From: Bradyrhizobium liaoningense
GTDB lineage: Bacteria > Pseudomonadota > Alphaproteobacteria > Rhizobiales > Xanthobacteraceae
Reading direction: 5' to 3'
Assembly: GCF_018130785.1 (NCBI RefSeq)
Contig: NZ_JAFCJT010000008.1
Location: 124,001-188,000, forward strand
Length of the DNA stretch: 64,000 nucleotides
Shown here: positions 25,861 through 33,809 of the stretch, in pieces
Layout: the number at the start of each line of letters is the position of its first letter
Position numbering within the stretch: the stretch's first letter is position 1
Notes under the pieces: generated by a model
The model's database searches: none
What the model saw: the letters and a program-made list of their open reading frames with translations, nothing else
What the model was told of the DNA's origin: nothing
Made by a program: the position numbers and the translations under genes

Positions 25861-27021
25861 ATGACCGCTGCCCTCCGTTTCGATCCGATCCGCCTGCCCG
25901 AGAAGTGCGAGCAATTGCGCAAGGAAGTGCGCGCCTTCCTCGCCGAGGAAATCGCGGCCGGCACCTTTGATCCGCACAAACCCAACCGCGAGGACACCGA
26001 CGCGCCGGAATTTTCCCGCCGGGTCGGCGCCAAGGGCTGGCTGGGCATGACCTGGCCGAAGAAATATGGCGGCCAGGAGCGCTCCTTCCTCGAGCGCTAC
26101 GTGGTGACCGAGGAAATGCGCGTCGCCAACGCGCCGACGCGGCGTTTCTTCGTCGCCGACCGCCAGAGCGGGCCGGTGCTGATCAAATACGCGCCCGAGC
26201 ATATCAAGATGGATATCCTGCCGCGGATCTGCCGCGGCGAGATCTGCTTTGCGATCGGCATGAGCGAGCCGAACTCCGGCTCCGACCTGTTCGCGGCCAA
26301 GACGCGCGCGACCAAGACCGACGGCGGCTATCTCATCAACGGCACCAAGATCTGGACCTCGTCGGCACACATCGCCGACTACATGATCGCGATCTTCCGG
26401 ACCTCGCAGCCGACCAAGGAAAACCGCCGTCACGGCCTGACCCAGTTTCTGGTCAAGATGAAGCAGCCGGGCATCCAGGTGAACCCCATCGGCCAGATCA
26501 CCGGCCAGTACGAGTTCAACGAGGTCGTCTTCACCGACTTCTTCGTCCCCGACGATCACGTGCTCGGCGAAGTCGACGGCGCCTGGAAGCAGGCGACGAG
26601 CGAGCTCGCCTATGAGCGTTCCGGCCCCGAGCGTTTTCTGGAGACCTATTACGTGCTGACCGAGCTGGTGCGCGCGGTCGGCCCCAATCCGGACACCCGC
26701 AGCGCCGAGGGCATCGGCCGTCTCGTGGCGCAGCTCCACACCATGCGGCGCATGTCGGTCTCGGTTGCGGGCATGCTGCAGGCCGGCAAGGAGCCGGTGG
26801 TGGAGGCGTCCATCGTCAAGGACATCGGCACGGTCTGGGAACAGCAGCTTCCGCACCGCGTGCGCGATCTCGCCGCCTTCGTCGAGGAGACCGCGACCAA
26901 CCGCGAGACGCTGGAGCGGCAGCTCGACTTCGCCATCAAGACCGCACCGAAACTCACCATCCAGGGCGGCACCACCGAGGTGCTGCGCGGCATCATCGCG
27001 CGCGGACTTGGTTTGCGCTAA
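25861..27021 (+). CDS. Acyl-CoA dehydrogenase
   Basis: A 386-aa enzyme with IGMSEPNSGSDLFAAKTRATK and INGTKIWTSSAHIADY in the FAD-contacting middle domain, and GGTTEVLRGIIARGLGLR as C-terminal signature. The region LAYERSGPERFLETYYVL occupies the place where the catalytic base lies in this subgroup. It is the second gene of the operon and probably partners the shorter paralogue upstream. An enoyl-CoA hydratase gene follows 17 bp later, which gives the next step of beta-oxidation. Confidence 0.9.
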   Translation: MTAALRFDPIRLPEKCEQLRKEVRAFLAEEIAAGTFDPHKPNREDTDAPEFSRRVGAKGWLGMTWPKKYGGQERSFLERYVVTEEMRVANAPTRRFFVADRQSGPVLIKYAPEHIKMDILPRICRGEICFAIGMSEPNSGSDLFAAKTRATKTDGGYLINGTKIWTSSAHIADYMIAIFRTSQPTKENRRHGLTQFLVKMKQPGIQVNPIGQITGQYEFNEVVFTDFFVPDDHVLGEVDGAWKQATSELAYERSGPERFLETYYVLTELVRAVGPNPDTRSAEGIGRLVAQLHTMRRMSVSVAGMLQAGKEPVVEASIVKDIGTVWEQQLPHRVRDLAAFVEETATNRETLERQLDFAIKTAPKLTIQGGTTEVLRGIIARGLGLR

Positions 27022-27038
27022 TTCAATCGAGGATCGTC

Positions 27039-27851
27039 ATGAGCACCTACAAAGACATCGGCGTCGAAAAAGTTGGCCACGTCGGCACCATCGAGATCCG
27101 CCGTCCGCCGCTGAACTTCTTCGACATCTCGCTGATCAACCAGATCGCGGATGCACTCGACGAGTTCGATCGCGACATCGAGATCCGCGCATCCGTGCTG
27201 TCGGCACAAGGCAAGGCATTCTGCGCCGGCGCCAATTTTGGCGATCCGGCGCGGCAGGCGCAGGAAGCGCGCGAGGCCGAGAAGAAGGGCGACCCGGCCG
27301 ACAACCTCGGCCCGATCAACCATCTCTACATCCAGGCCGTGCGCATCTTCCGCGCCAAGAAGCCGATCGTCGCGGCCGTGCAGGGCGCGGCCATCGGCGG
27401 CGGGCTCGGTCTCGCAGTGTCGGCCGACTTCCGTGTCACCTGCCCGGAAGCGCGCTTCTCCGCCAACTTCACGAAACTCGGCTTCCATCCCGGCTTCGGC
27501 CTGACGGTGACGCTGCCCGAGCTGATCGGCAAGAACAACGCCGAGCTGATGTTCTACACCAGTCGCCGCGTCACCGGCGAAGAAGCCGTCAAGTGGGGCC
27601 TCGCCAACGAGCTGGTGCCGCAGGACCAGGTGAAGGCGGGCGCGATGAAGCTCGCCGGCGAGATCGCCGAATGCTCCCCGCTCGGCCTCCTCTCCACCCG
27701 CGCCACGATGCGCGCCAACCTCGCCGACCGCGTGATGGCCGCGACCAACCACGAACTCGCCGAGCAGACGCGGTTGCGCGCGACGGAAGACTTCAAGGAA
27801 GGCGTCAAGGCCACCGAAGAGCGGCGCACGGCGAATTTTAGGGGACGGTGA
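27039..27851 (+). CDS. Enoyl-CoA hydratase/isomerase family protein
   Basis: A 270-aa crotonase-fold protein. IEIRRPPLNFFDISLINQIADAL opens the fold, GKAFCAGANFGDP is the first oxyanion loop and AAVQGAAIGGGLGLAVSADFRV the second. It would hydrate the enoyl-CoA made by the two dehydrogenases encoded just upstream. Final gene of that operon. Confidence 0.9.
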   Translation: MSTYKDIGVEKVGHVGTIEIRRPPLNFFDISLINQIADALDEFDRDIEIRASVLSAQGKAFCAGANFGDPARQAQEAREAEKKGDPADNLGPINHLYIQAVRIFRAKKPIVAAVQGAAIGGGLGLAVSADFRVTCPEARFSANFTKLGFHPGFGLTVTLPELIGKNNAELMFYTSRRVTGEEAVKWGLANELVPQDQVKAGAMKLAGEIAECSPLGLLSTRATMRANLADRVMAATNHELAEQTRLRATEDFKEGVKATEERRTANFRGR

Positions 27852-27889
27852 TCGCTGCGGCGTCTCGCCGTATTACTTTGGCGTTGCCA

Positions 27890-28074
27890 CAGCCTTCCTG
27901 TCGTCCCTGCCAAAGCAGGGGACCCATAACCATAGGGAGGAGTTGTGGCGCGAAGCTGGTCAACACGAGCCTTCGCCAAAACCACTCCCTGTGGTTTATG
28001 GCGACGAGCGCAAGCGTTCGCGCGGAGGTCCCGGATCTGCGCTTCGCTTGTCCGGGACGACAGCGGTGTGTGAG
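27890..28074. repeat. Composite intergenic repeat, family E
   Basis: Between convergent genes. CATAACCATAGGGAGGAGTT and the inverted AACCACTCCCTGTGGTTTATG form an inner arm pair around GCGCGAAGCTGGTC. GTCGTCCCTGCCAAAGCAGG and the later GTCCGGGACGAC form loose outer arms. No gene fits here. Only one copy was noticed in the window. Confidence 0.6.
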
Positions 28075-28082
28075 GCAACCGC

Positions 28083-28838
28083 TCAAGCCACAAGCCGAAA
28101 CGTCACCCCACCGAGCAAGAACTCGTTGCCCGCAACCGCAAGCCCCTTCGCCTTTGCGGAGTGCAACACGCTCGCCGGATCAGCCACCTGAAACTCCAGC
28201 GCGCTCATGATCTCGCTGGCGCCCTTCACGAAGCGGAAGGGGGCATTGGGCAGCTTCAATTCGGCATCACCGGCTGCGACGCCGATGATCTTGCCCCAAT
28301 GCTCCGCCAGCCCCTGCGGATCCGGGCTCTGCATCTCAACGCCCGTCAGCGCCTGCGTCACATCCTTGCGGATGAACTTTTGCCAGTCCGGCCCCGCGGG
28401 CGGGTACGGTCCCAGAATATCGTCGCTGCCTTTGGTATGGTTGAACTCGATGAAGGCGGCGCGGCAGTCGCGGGGGTGGAGCTGCACGCCGTGATAGGGC
28501 GCGTGGTCGATCACGTTGGCGGTGCGCACGCCCATCGCATTGGCGTTGCGGCCGCGTTCGTCCGGATCGTTGCAGCAGAAGATCGCCATATAGCCGCCGC
28601 GGCCGCCGGTCTTCTCGATGAAGCGGCCGGCGGTGGTGCCGCCCTTGAACGGCGCGACCACCTCCAGCAGGATCGTGTCGACCGGGAGCAGCGCGTTCTC
28701 CAGGCCGTATTTGGCGACATTGCCATCGCGGTAGCAGACGTCGAGGCCCATGATCCCGGCGATGTCGGAGACCACAGGCGCGAGCTGCGGCGCGACGAGG
28801 CAGATCTGCCGGAGTCGCATATAGGGCGCCATCGTCAT
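28083..28838 (-). CDS. VOC/glyoxalase-like domain protein
   Basis: A 251-aa two-module VOC protein. LRQICLVAPQLAPVVSDIAGIMGL starts the first module and GVEMQSPDPQGLAEHWGKIIGV the second. The start ATG 28838 overlaps the TGA of the enoyl-CoA hydratase gene by 4 bases (ATGA), so the two are translationally coupled. Members of this long glyoxalase-like family occur with CoA-thioester catabolism genes, but the reaction is not known. Confidence 0.85.
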   Translation of the reverse strand: MTMAPYMRLRQICLVAPQLAPVVSDIAGIMGLDVCYRDGNVAKYGLENALLPVDTILLEVVAPFKGGTTAGRFIEKTGGRGGYMAIFCCNDPDERGRNANAMGVRTANVIDHAPYHGVQLHPRDCRAAFIEFNHTKGSDDILGPYPPAGPDWQKFIRKDVTQALTGVEMQSPDPQGLAEHWGKIIGVAAGDAELKLPNAPFRFVKGASEIMSALEFQVADPASVLHSAKAKGLAVAGNEFLLGGVTFRLVA

Positions 28839-29623
28839 GCGCCCTTGAAGGCCGGCTTGCGCTTTTCGACAAAGGCCTTCGCGGCTTCCTTGTGATCCTC
28901 GGTGTCGCTGCAACGGGTGTGATGGATCGCCTCGCCGTCGAAGCAATCTTCCAGCGCCAGATGCTCGGCGTTGTTGATGTTGCGCTTGATGAAGCCGAGC
29001 GCGATCGATGGGCCCTGCGCCAGCGACAGCGCGAGCTCGCGCGCGGCGGCATCGATCTCGGCGTCGGGCACCACCTTCGTCACCATCCCGATCGCATGCG
29101 CCTCCTTCGCGGTCAGCACTGGCGACATCAGATAGAGTTCGCGCGCCCGCGCGCTGCCGAGCAGCTGCGTCAGGAAATAGGTTCCGCCATAATCGCCGGA
29201 GAAGCCGACCTTGGCGAAGGCGGTCGTGATCTTGCAGGATTCGCTCGCGATGCGCAGGTCGCAGGACAGCGCCATGGAAAGGCCGGCGCCGGCTGCCGCG
29301 CCGTCGAGCTGCGCCACCACGGGCTTCGGCATCTGGTGCAGGATGCGCGAGACCTCCATGCCGCGGCGCAGGTTCGCCATTTTCACTTCGAACGGCAGCG
29401 GCGCACGGCCTGCCGCCATCGACTTGACGTCACCGCCGACGCAGAACGAGCCGCCTGCGCCCTTGAACAGCACCGCGCGCACCTCGGGATCGTCGGCCGC
29501 GCGCCGCGCGGCCTCGACCAGCCCTGCGACCATGTCGGGGTTGAGCGCGTTCTTCCGCTCCGGGCGATTCATCGTGATGGTGAGCAGCCCGCCTTCGAGC
29601 TTCTGCAGGACCATGTCGTTCAT
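28835..29623 (-). CDS. Enoyl-CoA hydratase (PaaG-like)
   Basis: A 262-aa crotonase-fold enzyme. TITMNRPERKNALNPDMVAGL, GGSFCVGGDVKSM and AQLDGAAAGAGLSMALSCDLRI are the family signatures. ATG 29623 follows AAGGGAGACG. The second oxyanion loop with AAAGAG resembles the ring/double-bond isomerase PaaG. It is upstream of and coupled to the VOC gene, and 137 bp downstream of the binding-protein gene. Confidence 0.9.
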   Translation of the reverse strand: MNDMVLQKLEGGLLTITMNRPERKNALNPDMVAGLVEAARRAADDPEVRAVLFKGAGGSFCVGGDVKSMAAGRAPLPFEVKMANLRRGMEVSRILHQMPKPVVAQLDGAAAGAGLSMALSCDLRIASESCKITTAFAKVGFSGDYGGTYFLTQLLGSARARELYLMSPVLTAKEAHAIGMVTKVVPDAEIDAAARELALSLAQGPSIALGFIKRNINNAEHLALEDCFDGEAIHHTRCSDTEDHKEAAKAFVEKRKPAFKGA

Positions 29624-29669
29624 GGGACGTCTCCCTTGTTGTTGTTTTGCTCGGGCCTCAGCCACACCC

Positions 29670-29755
29670 GTCATCGCGGGGAGCGAAGCGACGAAGCAAT
29701 CCAGACCACCTCTGCGGAAACATCTCTGGATTGCTTCGCTTCGCTCGCAATGACG
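29670..29755. repeat. Intergenic palindromic repeat, family B copy 2
   Basis: CGTCATCGCGGGGAGCGAAG and the inverted CTTCGCTCGCAATGACG are the outer arms, GAAGCAATCCAGA and TCTGGATTGCTTC the inner arms. It separates the binding-protein gene from the enoyl-CoA hydratase gene on the minus strand. Confidence 0.85.
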
Positions 29756-29759
29756 ATCT

Positions 29760-30968
29760 CTATTTCTTCACCAGCGGGCAGCGCGACTGCTCCAGCGACT
29801 GGAACGCCTCGCTGCCGGGCACGGTGGCGAGCAGCTTGTAGTCGTCCCAGCGGCCCTTGGACTCCGACGGCTTCTTGACCTCGAACAGGTACATGTCGTG
29901 GATCATGCGACCGTCCTCGCGGATCTTGCCGTTCTTGGCGAAGAAGTCGTTGATCGGCGTCTCCTTCATCACCTTGATGACCGCAGCCGAGTCGGTCGTG
30001 CCCGCAGCCTTCACGGCCTTCAAATAGTGCGTGACGGACGAATAGACGCCGGCCTGCGCCGAGGTCGGCACGCGCTTGGTGCGCTCCATGAAACGCTTCG
30101 AGAACGCGCGCGTGTCGTCGTTGAGGTCCCAGTAGAAGGCTTCGGCCAGCAGCAGGCCCTGCGCGGTCTCCAGCCCGATCGAATCGATGTCGGAGACGAA
30201 GGCGAGCAGCGGCGAGACCTTCTGGCCGCCCTTGGTGATGCCGAACTCGGCCGCCTGCTTGATGGCGTTGACGGTATCGCCGCCGGCGTTGGCAAGGCCA
30301 ATCACCTTGGCTTTGGACGCTTGAGCCTGGAGCAGGAACGACGAGAAATCCGAGGTGTTGAGCGGATGGCGCACGGCGCCGAGCACCTTGCCGCCGGTCT
30401 TGGTGACGACGGCGCTGGTGTCCTTCTCCAGGTCCTGGCCGAAGGCGTAGTCGGCGGTGAGGAAGAACCAGCTGTCGAGGCCGGACTTCACGGCGGCAAG
30501 ACCGGTCACGTTGGCCTGGCCGTAGGTGTCGAACACGTAGTGGATGGTGTAGGGACCGCAGGCCTCGTTGGTGAGACGGATCGAGCCCGGACCGTTGAAC
30601 ATGATGATCTTGTTGCGCGCCTTCGCGATCTCGCCGGCGGCAAGCGCAGTGGCCGAGGCCGCGACGTCGTAGATCATCTCGACGCCCTGGTTGTCGAGCA
30701 TGTCGCGGGCGATGTTGGCGGACAGGTCAGCCTTGTTGAGATGGTCGGCCGCCAGCACCTGGATCTTGCGTCCCAGCACCTCGCCGCCAAAATCTTCAAC
30801 GGCCATCTTGGCCGCCATCTCGCTGCCGGGGCCGGTGATATCGGCATAGAGGCTCGACATGTCGAGGATGCCCCCGATCTTCAGCGGCGGCTTGTCCTGG
30901 GCCTGCGCGGCGGCGCTCGCACTCAGGGCAAACGCTGCGGCAAAAATGCCCGACAAAATATGCTTCAT
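29760..30968 (-). CDS. Branched-chain-type ABC transporter substrate-binding protein
   Basis: A 402-aa periplasmic type I binding protein with a signal peptide (MKHILSGIFAAAFALSASAAAQA). LKIGGILDMSSLYADITGPGSE and the later FLTADYAFGQDLEKDTSAVV are characteristic of the LivK/aromatic-acid group. GGGAGG lies 9 bases before the ATG. No LivH, M, G or F genes are nearby, so it either works with a remote permease or is an orphan. A palindrome at 31112 links it to the acyl-CoA dehydrogenase operon. Confidence 0.9.
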   Translation of the reverse strand: MKHILSGIFAAAFALSASAAAQAQDKPPLKIGGILDMSSLYADITGPGSEMAAKMAVEDFGGEVLGRKIQVLAADHLNKADLSANIARDMLDNQGVEMIYDVAASATALAAGEIAKARNKIIMFNGPGSIRLTNEACGPYTIHYVFDTYGQANVTGLAAVKSGLDSWFFLTADYAFGQDLEKDTSAVVTKTGGKVLGAVRHPLNTSDFSSFLLQAQASKAKVIGLANAGGDTVNAIKQAAEFGITKGGQKVSPLLAFVSDIDSIGLETAQGLLLAEAFYWDLNDDTRAFSKRFMERTKRVPTSAQAGVYSSVTHYLKAVKAAGTTDSAAVIKVMKETPINDFFAKNGKIREDGRMIHDMYLFEVKKPSESKGRWDDYKLLATVPGSEAFQSLEQSRCPLVKK

Positions 30969-31111
30969 CGAAAAAGACCTCCCTTATCGCGCCGTACTCT
31001 GATGGCGGCTTGGTTATTGCTCTTGGCAATCGCTATTGCCGCAATCATGCCGCATGCGCGAGAGCGCAGCAAGCGCAGGTGCGTTACGAAGCGGCGATTG
31101 GCGCGCGCGTT

Positions 31112-31126
31112 TTCCGCAAAGCGGAA
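31112..31126. promoter_or_regulatory. Palindromic operator candidate (TTCCGC-AAA-GCGGAA)
   Basis: Perfect 6-base arms around AAA, 144 bp upstream of the binding-protein start. It nearly matches the element at 24620, and the two are the only copies I noticed. See that entry for the proposed shared regulator. Confidence 0.6.
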
Positions 31127-31151
31127 TGGTCGGTTACGGATAATTGTTTCT

Positions 31152-31226
31152 CCGTCATTGCGAGCAGAGCGAAGCAATCCGGAATCTTCCGCGGCGGGAC
31201 TGCTTCGCAGCGCTCGCAATGACGGA
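31152..31226. repeat. Intergenic palindromic repeat, family B copy 3
   Basis: CCGTCATTGCGAGCAGAGC and the inverted GCGCTCGCAATGACGG, with inner AAGCAATCC and GGACTGCTT. Shorter than copies 1 and 2. The rest of the 331-bp gap 30969-31299 holds the palindrome at 31112 and otherwise nothing recognised. Confidence 0.8.
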
Positions 31227-31299
31227 GTGTGGCGAAGCCTCTTCGCGAGACGCCACGCTTGAGTTAAGACTGGCGCTCAACGCAACCTCTCCGGGCAAC

Positions 31300-32070
31300 G
31301 TGACGCGACTGCTTCACTTCATCGTCGCATTTCTTCTCCCCGCGGGTCACACCGCGTTCGCCACGCCGTGCCAGTTCGAGACGCAGGGCGAAGGCCGCGT
31401 CGCGACGATGGTCGACGCCCGCAGCGTGCGTCTCGATGACGGCCGCGAAGTCCGCCTCACCGGAATCGAACCGACAGCGACGACGAAACAGGCGCTGACC
31501 TCGCTGCTCGTCGGCCAGGACGTGATCCTGCGGAGCGCTGACGACACGCCGGACCGCTACGGCCGACAGGGCGCGCTGGTCTTCGTCGGCGAAAGCGATA
31601 GGTCGGTGCAAGCCATGCTCGTCGCCCAAGGTGACGCCCTCGTCTCCGCCGAGGTCGAGGACAAGGACTGCGCGGCCGCCCTGATGGCGGCGGAAGCCGA
31701 GGCGCGGCGTCAAAAAAAGGGCAATTGGGCTGACCCGTCGGCCATAAAAAACGCGGAAAGTCCGGACGATATTTTGGCGGGGATCGGGCGCTTTATGGTG
31801 GTCGAGGGCAAAGTCCTGTCGGTCCGGCAAGCTGGGGCAATGACTTACCTCAACTTCGGACGAAACTGGACACGCGGCTTTGCCGTGACTATTTCAAAGC
31901 GCACGCAACCCGCGTTCGAAAACGCCGGGATTACTCTTAAGTCCCTGGAAAATCGACGCATTCGCGTCCGGGGCTGGGTCGAGGGGAATACAGGGCCGCG
32001 CATCGATGTGCGCCTTGCGGGACAGGTCGAGTTGCTGGGCGCAAACGAGCCGACAGGGGTAAGGCCCTAA
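31300..32070 (+). CDS. Exported thermonuclease-like (SNase fold) protein
   Basis: A 256-aa protein. GTG 31300 begins a signal peptide (MTRLLHFIVAFLLPAGHTAFA). The SNase-like core runs from GEGRVATMVDARSVRLDDGREVRLTGIEP to DRYGRQGALVF. Arginines matching R35 and R87 of staphylococcal nuclease are present, but the GIDAPE segment reads GIEPTA, so the catalytic glutamate is missing. A ~100-residue C-terminal domain (VEGKVLSVRQAGAMTYLNFGRNW) follows. Likely a non-nuclease envelope protein. The start is uncertain because no strong ribosome site is seen. Confidence 0.75.
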   Translation: MTRLLHFIVAFLLPAGHTAFATPCQFETQGEGRVATMVDARSVRLDDGREVRLTGIEPTATTKQALTSLLVGQDVILRSADDTPDRYGRQGALVFVGESDRSVQAMLVAQGDALVSAEVEDKDCAAALMAAEAEARRQKKGNWADPSAIKNAESPDDILAGIGRFMVVEGKVLSVRQAGAMTYLNFGRNWTRGFAVTISKRTQPAFENAGITLKSLENRRIRVRGWVEGNTGPRIDVRLAGQVELLGANEPTGVRP

Positions 32071-32096
32071 AAGGGGCCAGGCACGGGTTAAGCGAC

Positions 32097-33596
32097 GTGG
32101 ATGGGGTGCTAGAACGGCACGTATCGAGTGAACGCCGCCGCCTGCGGGCGGCGCCGGCCGCGCTATGCCTCGTGCTGGGCTCAGCCCTTGCCGGTTGCGG
32201 CGATATGGGCCGGTTCCAGACGGCAGCGGCCCCGCCCACTGTCGCGATGCCGAAGCCGAAGCCGGCGGTCGCGCAGACTCCCGCCACCGAGAAGGAGCAC
32301 GAGCGCATCCTGGCGAGCTATGGCGGGACCTATGACGACCCCAGGCTCGAATCACTCGTCAGCAAGACCGTCGACCGGCTCGTCGCGGCGTCCGACCGCC
32401 CCGACCAGGGCTATAAGGTCACCATCCTCAATTCCGGCGCGGTGAACGCGTTCGCGCTGCCGAACGGCCAGCTCTATGTCACCCGCGGCCTTCTTGCGCT
32501 CGCGAGCGATACGTCGGAATTGTCCTCCGTGCTCAGCCACGAGATGGCGCATGTGCTGTCCAAGCACGCCGCGATGCGCGAGGACCAGGCGCGCCAGGCC
32601 GCGATCGTTACCCGCGTCGTCACCGACATGAGCAACGATCCCGATCTCACCGCGCTTGCGCTCGCCAAGACCAAGCTCACCATGGCGAGCTTTTCGCGCA
32701 ACCAGGAGTTCGAGGCCGACGGCATTGGTGTCGGCATTTCCGCCAAGGCGCATTTCGACCCCTACGGCGCCGCGCGCTTCCTCTCGGCGATGGAGCGCAA
32801 TGCGGAACTGAAGGTCGGCAAGACCTCGCTCGATCCGCGCGCGCAGGATTTCACCTCTTCGCACCCGGCCACCCCTGAGCGCGTGCAGAATGCGCAGACC
32901 ATCGCACGGCAATATGCTGCGCCCGAGGGCGCCGAGCGCGACCGCGAGACCTACCTCGCCGCAATCGACAACCTCGTCTATGGCGAAGATCCCAGCGAAG
33001 GTTTTGTGCGCGGCCGGCGTTTCCTGCATCCGAAACTCGGCTTCACCTTCCAGGCGCCGGACAATTTCACGCTCGACAACACCGCGCAGGCGGTGATCGG
33101 CGTGCGCGACGGCGGCTCGCAGGCGATGCGCTTCGACGTCGTGCGGGTGCCGGCCGAACAGTCGCTCGGCGATTACCTGAATTCCGGCTGGATGGAGGGC
33201 GTCGAGAAGGCCTCCACCGAAGACATCACCATCAACGGCTTTCCGGCTGCGTCCGCCACCGCCAAGGGCGATCAGTGGCAGTTCAAGGTCTATGCGTTGC
33301 GCTTCGGCAGCGACGTCTATCGCTTCATTTTCGCGGCACGGCAAAAATCGACCGAGAGCGAGCGCAACGCGCGCGAGACCGTCAATTCATTCCGCCGCCT
33401 GACCCTCGACGAGATCCAGGCCGCGCGCCCGCTGCGCATCAAGGTCATCACCGTGCAGCCCGGCGACACCGTGGAATCGCTCTCCCACCGCATGGCCGGC
33501 GTCGATCATCCCGCCGAACGCTTCCGTGTGCTCAACGGGCTCGATCGCACCGCGCAGGTGAAGGTGCGGGATCGCGTGAAGGTCGTGGCGGATTGA
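32097..33596 (+). CDS. M48 family metalloprotease, lipoprotein
   Basis: A 499-aa protein. The leader ends in a lipobox (GSALAGCGD), so it is anchored in the membrane facing the periplasm. The zinc site is HEMAH (H148, E149, H152) and the third ligand lies in EFEADGIGV. A middle domain of ~150 residues is followed by a LysM-like C-terminal end (ITVQPGDTVESLSHRM). The layout matches BepA/LoiP-type outer-membrane quality-control proteases. GTG 32097 is used, with GTG 32106 possible. Confidence 0.88.
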   Translation: MDGVLERHVSSERRRLRAAPAALCLVLGSALAGCGDMGRFQTAAAPPTVAMPKPKPAVAQTPATEKEHERILASYGGTYDDPRLESLVSKTVDRLVAASDRPDQGYKVTILNSGAVNAFALPNGQLYVTRGLLALASDTSELSSVLSHEMAHVLSKHAAMREDQARQAAIVTRVVTDMSNDPDLTALALAKTKLTMASFSRNQEFEADGIGVGISAKAHFDPYGAARFLSAMERNAELKVGKTSLDPRAQDFTSSHPATPERVQNAQTIARQYAAPEGAERDRETYLAAIDNLVYGEDPSEGFVRGRRFLHPKLGFTFQAPDNFTLDNTAQAVIGVRDGGSQAMRFDVVRVPAEQSLGDYLNSGWMEGVEKASTEDITINGFPAASATAKGDQWQFKVYALRFGSDVYRFIFAARQKSTESERNARETVNSFRRLTLDEIQAARPLRIKVITVQPGDTVESLSHRMAGVDHPAERFRVLNGLDRTAQVKVRDRVKVVAD

Positions 33597-33671
33597 CGCG
33601 CGCTCAGCGCACGTCATCCCGGGGGCGCGCTTAGCGCGAAGCCGGGATCTGGAGCCACGAATTCCGCTGCA

Positions 33672-33796
33672 GTAGGATGGGCAAAGCGACTTGTCCGCCG
33701 CAGCTCGAAGAGCGAACGCGGAAGCGTGCCCACCATCCCGATCGCAATCATCGAAAGATGGTGGGCACGGCGCTGCGCGCCTTTGCCCACCCTACA
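33672..33796. repeat. Intergenic palindromic repeat, family C copy 2
   Basis: Outer arms GTAGGATGGGCAAAG and CTTTGCCCACCCTAC, inner arms GTGCCCACCAT and ATGGTGGGCAC, as in the copy at 3339 but with a longer loop. It lies between convergent genes. A short GC-rich stretch at 33603-33660 resembles half of a family D element. Confidence 0.8.
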
Positions 33797-33809
33797 AGCT
33801 CCGCGCCGC

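Noticed and set aside
23670..31226. Family B repeats as a CRISPR array
   Set aside because: The copies are kilobases apart, palindromic, and have no regular spacers or cas genes.
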